Assembly: GCA_039000515.1 (NCBI GenBank)
Contig: JBCFYV010009882.1
Span: 63,902,817 to 63,966,816 of the forward strand
Reading direction: 5' to 3'
Source of the DNA: Timema cristinae
Lineage: Eukaryota; Arthropoda; Insecta; Phasmatodea; Timematidae
Length of the DNA stretch: 64,000 nucleotides
Position numbers and translations under genes: made by a program. Every line of letters begins with the position of its first letter. Within the stretch, counting starts at the first letter, position 1. Under the pieces are notes generated by a model. It saw only the letters and a list, made by a program, of their open reading frames with translations, was not told the DNA's origin and made no database searches. Positions 1 through 10,740 of this stretch are shown one piece after another.

Positions 1-62
1 AATGCATCTAGGAGAGTAGTTGGATGTATGTGATATATTGCAAGGAAGTAAGTAAAATTGAA

Positions 63-353
63 TTATTATTATTATTATTATTATTAGCACCGCGTCTTAC
101 TACCCGTTCGGGTTATACGCACTTACGCTAATGTGTAATGGTAGGGTGATTATGAGATGAAATGGAGGACCTACAGTTTAACGTGGGATCCGAACCACGG
201 TGGAGGCCTGGCATTCCCCACATTCACAAGATGTCTTGTCAGAGGTGAAGGAAGGGTTTGGAAATCAGATAAATTTGTGCCAGAACCGAGGATTGAACCC
301 GGCCGCCAGCACAGAAGTCTGACACCTTACCCCTAGACCACCAGGTCACCCTT
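63..353 (-). mobile_element. tRNA-derived SINE, family A, full length with 12-bp target-site duplication
   Basis: Read on the - strand, this begins ggtgacctggtggtctaggg, an A-box-like start. A B-box follows (gggttcaatcctcgg), then a unique body, and it ends gcgtataacccgaacgggta...gacgcggtgcta followed by a (taa)n tail. It is flanked by the direct repeat agtaaaattgaa at 51-62 and 354-365, which is a textbook target-site duplication. The insertion is in a LINE fragment. Removing it together with one TSD copy restores continuous LINE sequence. Confidence 0.85.
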
Positions 354-694
354 AGTAAAATTGAAAGAAGCAAAGATGGCAGTATGTATAAATTTGTTAA
401 GGCCAACATTGTTGTATGGTTGTGAAGCGTGGTTTTATCAAGAGAAACAAAAGAGCAAGGTGAATGCGGTTGGATTAGATATTTAATAAATGTATGTTGA
501 AAAAACGCGTCTGAACAGAGTCAGTAATGAATGGATGCTGAAGGAATGCGGTTTGAACGAGAATCCAACAGATAAATGTTAAAGAAGCGTCTTTCTTTGT
601 TTTGGGCATTTTGATAGGACGAGTTTGATGAAGCTAATATATGAATGTAGGTTGTGTGGATCAAAAGGAAGGGGTAGGCCATGCAATACGTGTC

Positions 695-1514
695 TTAGGG
701 CCGGTCTTATGACTGCTGGATAAATATTAATCTGGTAGATAAATATATCTATCTGGTGGATAAGTTAAAAGTTGGTCTTATGACTGCCAGATAAAATGTA
801 TTTATCCATCACATTTTTATTAGCAACTTTAAATACCTGATAACTTTTATCTGGAAGTTAGAATTCTCGTCGCCATAAAGACGCGTTGTTTTTAATTAGG
901 CTTTGCCAATTAGAATCGGTTTTTATGTTAAGATATTGGTTCACGTGTTTAGTAAGCACAGGCCCGGGCTCTAACTATATACAGTTAGAACATTTATTTC
1001 ACACTGTTTTATAACCTGACATCTGTTTGTAGAGTTATATTTATATAAGAACAAATTATCAAAATGTGAGTACAATAAACTAAATTTTTTAAACGTTGTA
1101 CCCAACTAATACCCACACTTTGGCAGACACCGAAATTAGTACTTGTAAGACAACTTTGCTTCTGCGCCCACGTGACCATAGATATAGCACGTGACGCCAT
1201 CTGTTTCCTCTCACTCGTTTAACTGCCATTATTTAACATATGTTGAGCGTTCTCACCATTCGTATTAACTTGAACTGTGCTCGCTAGGTTGTAGTGCTAC
1301 CAGCAGGGTTTATACGCATGCGCGCACCAGTAAAAACAGTTCTAGCCATGCGTGTTCTGAATAAAAATATATTCATCCTACAGATAGCTATCTGGCAGAT
1401 AACTGAAGTTCATAAGACACGTAAAACATTCAATTGGTTGATAACTTTTATCTGGTAGATAACTTTAACCTCCCAATAGCAATATTTATCCGGTAGTCAT
1501 AAGACCGGCCCTAA
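695..1514. mobile_element. MITE / non-autonomous DNA transposon with TTAGGGCCGG termini (Harbinger-like)
   Basis: The left end ttagggccggtcttatgact and the right end agtcataagaccggccctaa are inverted repeats of about 30 bp with few mismatches. Subterminal copies of tatctggcagataa-like motifs occur in both arms near 720-800 and 1380-1490. The interior has no long ORF. GGGCC-type termini at TTA/TAA suggest PIF/Harbinger, but a TA-duplicating Tc1/mariner MITE cannot be excluded because the TSD is ambiguous. The element interrupts the LINE fragment, so it is younger than it. Confidence 0.7.
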
Positions 1515-1670
1515 GTATTGTATATGAATATGTGTAAAAAAAGAGAGAAATCAATAGTTTTAAGAATAAAATAGCATGTATGACTCGGTGAATGGATGTT
1601 GTTGAAGCAAAGGGACTATACGATTATAAAGAAGTGTGGAGAAAGTTAGAGAGGATTGTTTAAGTACCGA

Positions 1671-2049
1671 TTTGTTGTTTTTTGAACTATATAGTCACTT
1701 TCTTGCCAACTCCGTAAGTAACTGATTTAATTAAATATGTATGTATATGTATGTAAATGGAAACATCAAATTAACTAATTTTCAAGCGTAAAACCCAAAT
1801 GGGTGGTAAGAAGCGGTGCTAAAAAATACATAAATAACTTATTTTCTAACCGAATAACCACTGAAGAGAGAACTTTCACACGTTTTGTATCTAGTTTATA
1901 AACCTATACAGAATGCATGTATACAATATCACATAACAGTCTACAGATGACGTTGAAATTAACTTTCTCTTAATTTGAATAAAACATTTTTCATCAATTA
2001 GATATAATTTACCATTACATTGTTTGTTTAAAGTATTTTGATGAGAGCG
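1671..2049. other. AT-rich DNA without recognisable feature
   Basis: There is no coding potential on either strand. A fragment at 1801-1830 (gggtggtaagaagcggtgct) resembles a degraded copy of the shared SINE 3' tail. Confidence 0.4.
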
Positions 2050-2350
2050 ATTATTATTATTATTATTATTATTAGCACCGCGTCTTACTACCCGTTCAGG
2101 TTGTCCCCACTTTCGCTAATGTGTAATGGTAGGGTGATTGTGAGATTAAATGGAGGACCTACAGTTTAACGTGGAATTCGAACCACGGTGGAGGCCTGGC
2201 ATTCCACACATTCACAAGTTGTGATTAATACACGTCTTGTCAGAGGTGAAGGAAGAGCTTGGTAATCAGATAAATCTGTGCTGGGACCGAGGATTGAACC
2301 CCGGCCGCCAGCACAGAAGTCTGACACCTTACCCTAGACCACCACGTAAC
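2050..2350 (-). mobile_element. tRNA-derived SINE, family A
   Basis: This copy is nearly collinear with the one at 63-353. On the - strand it has a tRNA-like head (ggtggtctagggtaagg), the B-box ggggttcaatcctcgg, the family body, the common tail and a (taa)n tract at 2050-2075. Compared with the copy at 63-353 it has an extra ~15-bp stretch around 2220-2235 (tgtgattaatacacgt), which marks a subfamily also seen at 24.8-25.1 kb. No clear TSD is visible. Confidence 0.8.
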
Positions 2351-2629
2351 CTACTCGTATAGTATTTAATAAATTGGTTGAGGGGTAGTATTTAACTTCC
2401 TCTTACGTAAAGCCCGAGCTAGAACTAATACATTCCGAAAAATATATTCTATAAATATTTATCCATTCTTTCCGTGTAGGCATGTATAAGCTTATATCTT
2501 TTATATTATCTTAATTAAATTATAATTAAATTTTAATTTTTTTCTCTCACTGCATCTTACTCTCTGATCAGCAGATTCGCATGTATACTAATTGCGATAG
2601 GTAATTAGGGATGATGAAGGTTGACTTCA

Positions 2630-2800
2630 GTAGACGTGTACACGCATTTGCGCATAGGGAGAGTGGAAAACCATTTAGAAAAACCACCCTCGATACACCC
2701 TAATGGGATTTTAACACTGATCTCCCAGTCTTTGGCAGTCTAATAGTTTTCAAGAGTGATGCCTTAGGACATGCGGCCACCGAAACAGGTTTATAAATAA
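2630..2800 (-). mobile_element. tRNA-derived SINE, family B (partial)
   Basis: The reverse complement begins acctgtttcggtggccgcat, continues with a tcctaaggcatcactctt A-box region and a degenerate B-box, then has ggtggtttttctaaatggtt and a 'ccactctccct' block typical of family B copies at 26.6, 48.7 and 61.4 kb. The 3' tail is missing. Confidence 0.65.
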
Positions 2801-4220
2801 GAATTTTATTGATTTTGCATAAAATCTCTACATAGTGTAACACGAATGAGGTTTGACCACGAGAACATAGCTTTTGTCGATTGCTTTGTTAGTCCTATCT
2901 ATGTCCTTGTTCAGCAGTTAGACCGATACAGCGGAATAACACGCTGGGGATAGCAAGGAAGGGGTAAAGGAATGTGTCACAAAAAGAATTATCTCGGCTA
3001 GTTTGCTAAGACCCAGTTTCTGGATGTTGATATTTTCAGGTCCTGACTACAACGTCTATAAATACAGGTCAAGTAATAATAATAATAATATTAATCGACT
3101 TTAATGGCGAAGTTAAGGCTACTCCCTTTTCTTACACTTAACCAAGTAGTCAGCATAGGGAATCAGACACAATAAAGGACACAAAACAATCTAAAATCTT
3201 ACGCTTATAGCATGCCATAGAGAAACCCTGAATCAAACCTTTAGAAAAAAGTTAGGAATGGTACTAGGAAGTGTTCCCCAAACATAGAACAAGAAACTCT
3301 AATACGGAACCTAACCCCAACTTGCACTTTTTATTTATTTTTTAACAAAAATTAGAACAGTGGTGTATTATCGTGGTTATAACATAAGGAAAGGCGGTTT
3401 AAAAAAAAAAAACTTGATAAAACCTTCATACGATTTTTTTTAATTACTAGCTTAATAGGAGGGTCTTTTTATGATAAATTTGTCTAATTGGGAAGTTTCA
3501 CCTGTGCTAAATGGTTTGCGTCTACACTCTCCACACCTTCCTGACTGGGAAAGAGTGGCTTAGTTTTGTCGACATCAGAGATTGAGACAAACTCCGACCG
3601 GAGACGTTTAGGTATGGATCACAGCTCACTTACCGACAGAACAAGGGGAAACTGCTGGCCACACGTGCATAGAACTGTGACCACAATTTTCCGTGATAGG
3701 AGATTAACTTAAGACTTGGCTGGAACTTGAACAGACTCAGGGGTAGCGTCCATATTCAGTAGCTCATACAGTATGGAAAAACACCAGAAAACACAAATTT
3801 GTAAGGTCAAGTATGATCTCCAATAAACACAGACATAAAACAGCCACATAATAAATAAATAGATCTAGTAGCTTGTTACCTTAACTTTAGCAGGTCAAAT
3901 ATAAAGTTTATCTAATTAAAAGGAAATTCGTCATAAAAATAAGAGAATTAAAGAAAATAAGATGACTTTATTACGTAAAATAAATAATAAGATTAATTCA
4001 CAAGACCTGAACCTTTTTGCTTTTTTGTTGTGTGATTGTCTGAAGTAATAAAATACATTGGGAAATAAATGCTATTGGATGCAATTATGAAGTCCATAGG
4101 AGTCTTGGAAAATGCGTTTTAAATGTGCTACTTTTTTGACTATGAAGATGTAAATAAAACAAGACAAAATAAATTAAATAGGAAATACTTAAAAGAGGCT
4201 AGCAAAATATATATATAAAC
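2801..4220. other. Unannotated AT-rich stretch
   Basis: Nothing coding is supported here. A short (taa)n lies near 3075-3095 and poly-A/T runs occur around 3400. The region around 3520-3780 has a more mixed composition but no ORF or motif I recognise. Confidence 0.35.
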
Positions 4221-4228
4221 ATTTAAAC

Positions 4229-4380
4229 ATGTCACTTTCCTTATTAACTAGAAAAATCACTTGAAACATGACAATGTATATATTAAGGTATATTCTCTAT
4301 TAATCTGTCAAACTGGTTATCGACATGTCACTTTCTCAAAACGATTAAAAAAAAACACCTTGAAACATGGCAAATTAATT
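4229..4380. repeat. Two-copy ~95-bp direct repeat
   Basis: The phrase 'acatgtcactttc ... cttgaaacatg(a/g)ca' occurs at about 4229-4275 and again at 4324-4372, separated by one period of roughly 95 bp. Confidence 0.45.
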
Positions 4381-4394
4381 TAATACAAAATTAA

Positions 4395-4700
4395 ATTTAT
4401 ATTTAGAATATAAAATGATGCGCCATAGTGGTCCGCCGGTTACCGCCTCTTAAGCGAGTTGTGTTCAAGTCGTAGTGATAGCAAATAAGTTGATTCTTCT
4501 CGATTTGGGCCTTCCTTATATACGGTAAATGGCCGGAACCAGGTATATCTGGGAACAGAAATGGCGGCGGTAGGTGACGTGCCAAAGGGAAGCTCTGAGA
4601 TGGACCTCGAATGTTCTACGTTGTTCGAGGGCCAGGGATGGCTGTCGCTCACTCCCTTCTACGTCGCCTTCTGTAGCTAGGTTTGATATCCACCCGTCTG
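4395..4700 (+). mobile_element. Probable tRNA-derived SINE of a third type
   Basis: A tRNA-like head (ccatagtggtccgccggtta, B-box-like tgttcaagtcg) is followed by a block tacggtaaatggccggaacc and a GC-rich body (ggcggcggtaggtgacgtgc) unlike the AT-rich surroundings. The short reading frames here are incidental. A related fragment with 'gaatgttcta.gttgttc' recurs at about 4752-4780. Confidence 0.5.
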
Positions 4701-5565
4701 CTTTGCAACAAAGGTAAGAGAGGAACGCTCTGACTAGAAGAGTTTAGGTGGGTCTTGAATGTTCTAAGTTGTTCCAGATCATGATAGCGAAGGGGATGGC
4801 TAAAAGTCGACTCGAAGATCTTAATTGAAGCACTCGCCGATGATGACCAAAAAACGTGCTAGCCAGTGCCTTCTTTAACATATCTGGTTGGGCGTGGGAA
4901 TGACTCTCTGGGATTCCAAGGCGATCTTTATAGAGGATAGGCAAAATGACAGTAATATGTAAAATATAGTAAGTTGTATGGCACTGTTTATTTAGTAGGG
5001 GCGTTTATTTTGAAGTGAATGGATTATTATAATAAGTGTTTATTAGCATTTAGGGAGATTGTGATTTATTGAAGATTGCTGGACTCAAAATTTTAACATA
5101 CGCTACATACAAATAACATGGTGTATGTTTATCATAAAATAATGCTTGTCATTAAAACCTGCCTTTTTTAGATGTTCCTTAAATTTCTCATTTGTATAGC
5201 ATACTTTCTCTGAGTATATTAGCATTTTTCTCAATGTATTCGATTTTATTTATCATGCTTACAAATAATTCTAAAAGAGATTTAACAATATTTGTCCCTT
5301 TTAGTAGATTGGATTCTACGTCTTGTAACGACTTGCCCCAATTTTTCCCAATAAAACTTTATAAAGCTATTTCATATTTATTAAAATAGCATTTTAGTCT
5401 TTTCACCTCTTATTTACTCATTGGTGTTTTATTGTTATTGATACTAAATTTAATTAATGCTTCATTAATTTTTTAGTAATACGACTTTAAAGCTTAAAGC
5501 TGAAAGAGCTCTTGCTGCCCATCTGGTGTCGCTTATTCTTATATATATATATATATATAAAATAT
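4701..5565. other. No supported feature; short decayed coding-like stretch
   Basis: The minus strand of 5200-5400 can be read for about 55 codons with few stops and a heptad-like, Lys/Glu-rich composition. Nothing recognisable was found, and by length alone it could be chance. An (at)n microsatellite is at 5539-5560. Confidence 0.2.
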
Positions 5566-5870
5566 TAGTTCACTATATCAGTCATCAAATCTGACGACCA
5601 CTTTTTCAGTCATTTCTAATAGAGATAGAAGGCTGAACCTTTGTACTTAGACCTAATTTATGTGACAATGTAATTATATTAAAATTTGTGCTAGATCCAT
5701 TGATATCTACAATCTTTTTATACACCATTACCTTGCTAACTTCCTGTGTCATCAAAACTTCCGATCGCTTTTTCAGTGACTTTCAATAAATATAAACAAC
5801 TGAAACTTTATACATATTCCTAATTATTGTGACAAAGCATTCTCTCACAAATTGAGCTAAATTCATAACG
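5566..5870. repeat. Two-copy ~167-bp tandem duplication
   Basis: 'gtcatcaaatctgacgacca ... ctttttcagtcatttctaat' at about 5580 is repeated in diverged form at about 5748 ('gtcatcaaaacttccgatcg ... ctttttcagtgactttcaat'). The following ~90 bp are also collinear. Confidence 0.55.
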
Positions 5871-6489
5871 TGGTGCAGCGTGCAGCCATTTCAGGTTATA
5901 TGTAGATAACCATATCAGCTATCTTTGATTTATACTTGACCCATTGGTCCTTACCTTAACAGTTAAAAATTATCCTATGTAAGTTAACATAACTAAAAAA
6001 TGATTATATATAAAAAAGTTTCAAAAAAATATATATTATGCCGATAAAATATAAGTTGTGGCATACACCCCTGAAAAAAAAAAAAGAAAGAACATGAGCA
6101 TGACCTACATGAGCCTAATGGGATCCTCGGGAGAAACTTATGAGATAAGGTATTCTATGTTACAGGAGGGGCCACACCTTAAATTTTAAAGGCTTAAGGT
6201 GTTTTTTAAACTTTTTTTAAAATACGTTTTTATTATGTTTGTGTTGAGTGTCTGCAAACTATTCATGGGAACAATTTATTGTTTAGTGGATGTATAGAAA
6301 TGTACATATAATTTTTGGCTTAAGTCAAAATAATGCAACTTCCCATCTTAATGATTTTGGAATAACTATTTTCACAAAATACCATCTTATTGTGAAATCT
6401 GGTAAGTTTCCATGCATTGTTTTTATATCTTTTATCAATTAACAAACAAAATGCTAAAAATAAAATATGGTTTTGTGGGGTTTTTGAGG

Positions 6490-6725
6490 CCCCCCGATCC
6501 CGCCCTATTTTGCGCCTGTAAGGTGAAATTCCACTGATGGTAAAGGAAGTAGGAAGGTTAACTAGGTAATAGCGTACCCACATTTTGGTGGAGGGAGATG
6601 CGAAGACCCGCTAGGGAAACCATATTAATGCACCCAACAGGGATTTGAACCCCAACCTTCCCATTACTGATAAACCAGATTAGACGAGAATGACTCTTTG
6701 TCCTAGTGCCCACTAACGTGCCCAC
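6490..6725 (-). mobile_element. tRNA-derived SINE, family B, diverged
   Basis: The reverse complement gives gtgggcactaggacaaagag, a tRNA-like head. B-box ggggttcaaatccc, 'gggtgcattaatatggtttcc' and a 'tccctccaccaaaatgtgggta' block then follow in the order seen in other family B copies. Confidence 0.65.
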
Positions 6726-7199
6726 CAACGTGTGTATGCTATAACAATATTCTAAAAACCAAAGAGTCCATCCAGCTTAGGAATGGTCGTAACTAACAGC
6801 TAGGACCAGATATATATTTTTGCATCCACTCGCCAAACCATGTGATCTGCAGTACCGTGTGTTGAGCTGTTCTCACTTTTGGCAGCCAAAACTTTCACCA
6901 TGATTAAGTTTTGTTTAATTATCTTTTATTTTAACCGTTTTTGCACTATTTAAACATAACTAATGAAAATAACCATAGAAATTTTTTACTTTTTTTTTCT
7001 TTTGAAGTGTCATCTGTATTTCTCTTAAAATTGCTTTGGAAACGAGAGCTTTTAGAAGGATGCTTTCTTTTAATAAATTAAGATCGAGCCAAATGAAACG
7101 AGGGCGTTGATGACGTCATACAAACCGTATTTGTCTGTGTTTATGCGCAGTTGTTTATAAAGTGAAAGCATTTTATTTGTAAATTGATTTTTTTATAGC

Positions 7200-7960
7200 G
7201 TTTCCTCTAAGTTATAAGATGTTTTTAATATAATTTATGGTGGCCAGAATGTAGATAAAACTTATAGGTAATGCTAGGTTGGGGTTGGAACCTCGTGAGT
7301 TTGAAATGAAGTCTAGCCCTTGTGGTGACTGCCCTTACCCTGATAGGACAAGAGGCTTCCTGTCCCTGCCTGTGGTATTTTACTCGTCTTGAAAGTCTTG
7401 CAGAGTACCTTCTTGGGGCAGCCCATGGGCAACGTCCAAAGGGTTTATCGAATGGGTGGCTAAATCTCTGTGGAGGTCGTCTACGTTGGAATGACTAAAA
7501 ATGGGGGTGGGGGTGGAGAGAGACTTCACACACACACACACTAAGCGGTAAGCGGTTAGTAGTACGTTCCGGGAAAGCTGGCCAGGTCACCTCCACGAGG
7601 TCCCCACTGAGCAACTTGGGCCGAAAGCCCTGTTAGGGTGAACCCTAAGGCTAGGTCCAGCATTCACGGAAGAGGAGCCAACTTCTGCTGATTGAGGTCT
7701 GGCTAAAGCTGGGGGTTATCCTAACTGTCCGGTGATGACATGTATCAATGGCTGGCATGGTGTCATCGGTTTCTTAAACTGGACGCTGTGTGTGTACCTG
7801 TGTGGCTACGTCTGCTGGACACAGCCATGATGGGCTAGAAAAGCTTTCGAGAAGTGTTTGTTCCCCAAACACTGGCTGCCAGACCTTACAAGCAAGTGGT
7901 TTCTCACTTTAAAATGTCCCTGACTTTTATAGGATGATCGTCTAGTGATTTGGTGGTATC
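7200..7960. other. GC-richer unclassified block
   Basis: This ~750-bp stretch is markedly less AT-rich than its flanks (for example ggccaggtcacctccacgag near 7580) and contains a short (ca)n at 7526-7542. There is no long ORF, terminal repeat or tRNA-like box. It may be the untranslated part of a retroelement; that is inference only. Confidence 0.3.
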
Positions 7961-8930
7961 CTTAATGTAGGTAAAACGTATTTTGAAGACTACCATACTT
8001 AACAATGGAAGTTCCTGTATTAATGGTAGAGGGTGCTATACATTTATACTCTTAAATTAAAGTGTTAGTCATACTTACATTGATATGCGGAATCTGTCCC
8101 TCTTATAATGATGCAACTTTCCTTCTCATTCATGCTAGGGTTTCTTACCACCCCTCAGAAGACTGACATTGGTTGTATCTTACGAGAGACTGGTCCTACA
8201 CGCCACCCTACCATATATTCAGACCCCTGATTCAGCAATATGTCTAACATAGAAACGTCCTTTACTTTTGATACGAAGTATATCTTCATGATTATGACTA
8301 TCATTGATCTTCACATGTTTCCGCCAATGAATAAAATATTACTGAAACCATTGAGTGTAAGGGTCATACCTGTGTTGATTTATCTTTGGTGAAACCTATA
8401 AGGTAACAACTTAGTGTAAACGTTCAAGGTAGGAGTCATATCTTGGTTCTTTCGGCTATGGTTAAGCCTATAAGATGTCAGGGGGCATATCATCGAAGTT
8501 ATAAATATAAATATTTGGAAGCATTCAAGTTAAGATACATACGTTGGTGGATTCGGTTTTAGGAAGTTATATCAAGTTATCAAGAGGGTGTATAATCATG
8601 TTTCTAACCATAAACAGGTACCATAGTGGAACAATTCAAGGTAAGTGTCATTCTTTCGTTAATTCCATCTTGGCGAAACCTATAATATATCAACAGAAGG
8701 AACAATCGAGGGCGTACGCAAAAAGGCCCAAAACATATTGGAAACGTTAATGGTAAGAGTCAAACTTTGATTGTTTCCACCATATTGAAACTTAAAACTG
8801 TTGTCTAAAGCCCTCCTCAAGACGGATACTAAATGCTGCAAATACCGAATCATAACATATATTAACGGTAAGTATCAAATCCCAAGGTTTACACCATGGT
8901 GAAACTTATAATTACAACACCAAGGGTCTC
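7960..8930. repeat. Degenerate tandem repeats of roughly 110-120 bp
   Basis: A phrase of the type 'ggtaag(t/a)gtca...' about 25 bp before '(c)ttggtgaaacctataa' recurs near 8360-8400, 8430-8480, 8640-8690, 8750-8800 and 8868-8915. Spacing is irregular and divergence is high, so this looks like an old minisatellite. Confidence 0.5.
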
Positions 8931-9388
8931 ATGGTCTTTGAACAAAACCATACAGCATAATTACTCGGCATAGGAGCATCTTACATGACTTATACTTGTA
9001 CGATGTTCTTACTTAATCACCATACATTGATCTGAGACACAACCAATGACCATCGTTCAGTGATTAGTGTCAAGCCTGTTACACAATACTTGATCAAGGT
9101 TCAACCTATCTTCACAAGCTAGTGACCGGTTCATGTCTGATGTTTATTCGAACTTCAGTCGCTGATCGGAGACATGCATCATTCCGTTCACCCTGAAAGG
9201 TCACACTCTTACCTTTATAAATTGCACTATGGCTTCACAATAATATAACTGTGCAAGGTACACTTACTGCCTTTAAGGGTAAACGAAGATTGCTTTTTCA
9301 TGATCCATAAGAAATTTCTACTTGATCGTCAATAATTGATCAGAACCATGCTTCATAATATCATCGTACCAGCTTAGTACTAACACGA

Positions 9389-9389
<1 letters not shown>

Positions 9390-9442
<53 letters not shown>
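9390..9442. repeat. (TA)n/(CA)n microsatellite
   Basis: A run of alternating TA from about 9390 to 9432 passes into (CA)5. Confidence 0.9.
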
Positions 9443-9552
9443 TTGTTCACCGTGCATTGATCATTCTTGTACGATATTACTATTCATTGATCAGTCATGC
9501 ATAATGTATCATTGTACTCGTTCATTAACCCACTATCCTCTACATGTAATCA

Positions 9553-9798
9553 TTATTATTATTATTATCTCCGCGTCTTACTACCCGTTCGGGTTATACG
9601 CACTTATGCTAATGTGTAATGGCAGGGTGATTGTGAGATGAAATGGAAGACCTACAGTTTAACGTGGAATCCGAACCACGGTGGAGGCCCGGCATTCCCC
9701 ACATTCACAATATGTCTTGTCAGAGGTGAAGGAAGGGTTTGGTAATCAGATAAACTTTTCCGGGACCGAGGATTGAACCCCGGACCCAAGCACACTAT
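9553..9798 (-). mobile_element. tRNA-derived SINE, family A, 5'-truncated, with 9-bp TSD
   Basis: On the - strand the tRNA-like A-box is missing. The B-box part (ggttcaatcctcgg), body, common 3' tail and (taa)n are present. The direct repeat atgtaatca flanks it at 9544-9552 and 9799-9807, supporting truncated retroposition rather than later deletion. Confidence 0.75.
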
Positions 9799-10740
9799 AT
9801 GTAATCAATCATGACTATTTATACAGAACCATGCATCATATGATCAATCAAACTTCACTGGATGGATTCATGTATTTAACTAACACGCTATTAATACTTT
9901 ATCACCATTCAGAACCAGGAATATTAGGATAATTGTTCATTAATCGGGACCATGCTTGACACACTCTCTACCCTGAAAGATATGACGGATATGAGCCTAT
10001 CTTACAGGCTATGCCTTACAGAGTAGAAAAGTATGCTTTATAAGTTATAGTTGTTATCTACACGATACACCTACCATTAATATAGGAACCACCGCTGTTA
10101 AGAATCACATTCTTCAATATTATGGTTATATACAGTTAGAACGCCTCCACGTTACTAAGCAACTACCTAGAGGTTTTTAAAAGTGGAAATCCACTTGCCG
10201 TATGGGGTATGACAGCCACTGTTTACCTACAATCAAAAACGACTGATCCTTCACCGTTCAAGCTTATATGTTCATATCAGAAGGTTTTCGCTGGAAAATT
10301 GATCGATATACGTAAAGCCTTTGGGAGGAAACATATAACATTATTGGTTGAAAAGGTAAACCTCGCCTGTGAATACTTTACACTTAGGAGTTTAACGGTC
10401 AAGTATATGTAAAGTTGTTGAGACGAATCCTATAACGGTTGAAATGATCACTGAAAAGTGAACAAATACCTAAAGGTAAAGGATTATCAAATGTGTTAGT
10501 ATCGATATAGGAGATGTTTTAAAATCGGCTATAAATATGTGCATCTAATCACGTTTGTTTTATTATATAATTCATCAACGGAAAATTATCAAATGTATTG
10601 TAAGCATGACGCATTACTTTAGCATAGATGTCGTATGTCAACGATCAATGTATGATAATCAAATGTCTTCTAATACCAATGTATGGAGTATGTCTCATAT
10701 CAATGAATGATTAAATGTCGTTTAAATCAAATATGTGCTA

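Larger units (their letters stand above)
1..1670 (+). pseudogene. Broken 3' end of a non-LTR retrotransposon (LINE) reverse-transcriptase ORF, split by a SINE and a MITE
   Basis: Translated in pieces on the + strand, 1-50, 366-694 and 1515-1670 resemble the C-terminal part of RTE/Jockey-type LINE polyproteins. The clearest part reads LRPTLLYGCEAW, followed by QEKQKSKVNAVGLD, a typical post-thumb region of these enzymes. Weaker matches to the following region (RVSNEW / LRECGLNE-like, then a glycine/arginine-rich GRP motif) appear with stops and frameshifts. The reading frame is interrupted at 63-353 by a SINE and at 695-1514 by a MITE, and the LINE resumes afterwards with a WMLLKQ / VEAKGLYDY-like segment. 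It is a dead, 5'-truncated copy. The exact clade (RTE versus Jockey) cannot be decided by eye. Confidence 0.65.
8931..10740. repeat. Field of short degenerate repeats around 'ttgatca...catgcttcat...tcattgtac'
   Basis: Variants of 'cattgatca', 'accatgcatcat' and 'tgtaatca' recur at about 9010, 9060, 9120, 9180, 9330, 9450, 9490, 9800, 9830, 9940 and, as 'atcaatgtatgataatcaaa', near 10,640-10,720. No exact period can be fixed. The field is interrupted by a (ta)n(ca)n microsatellite and by a family A SINE. Confidence 0.35.
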
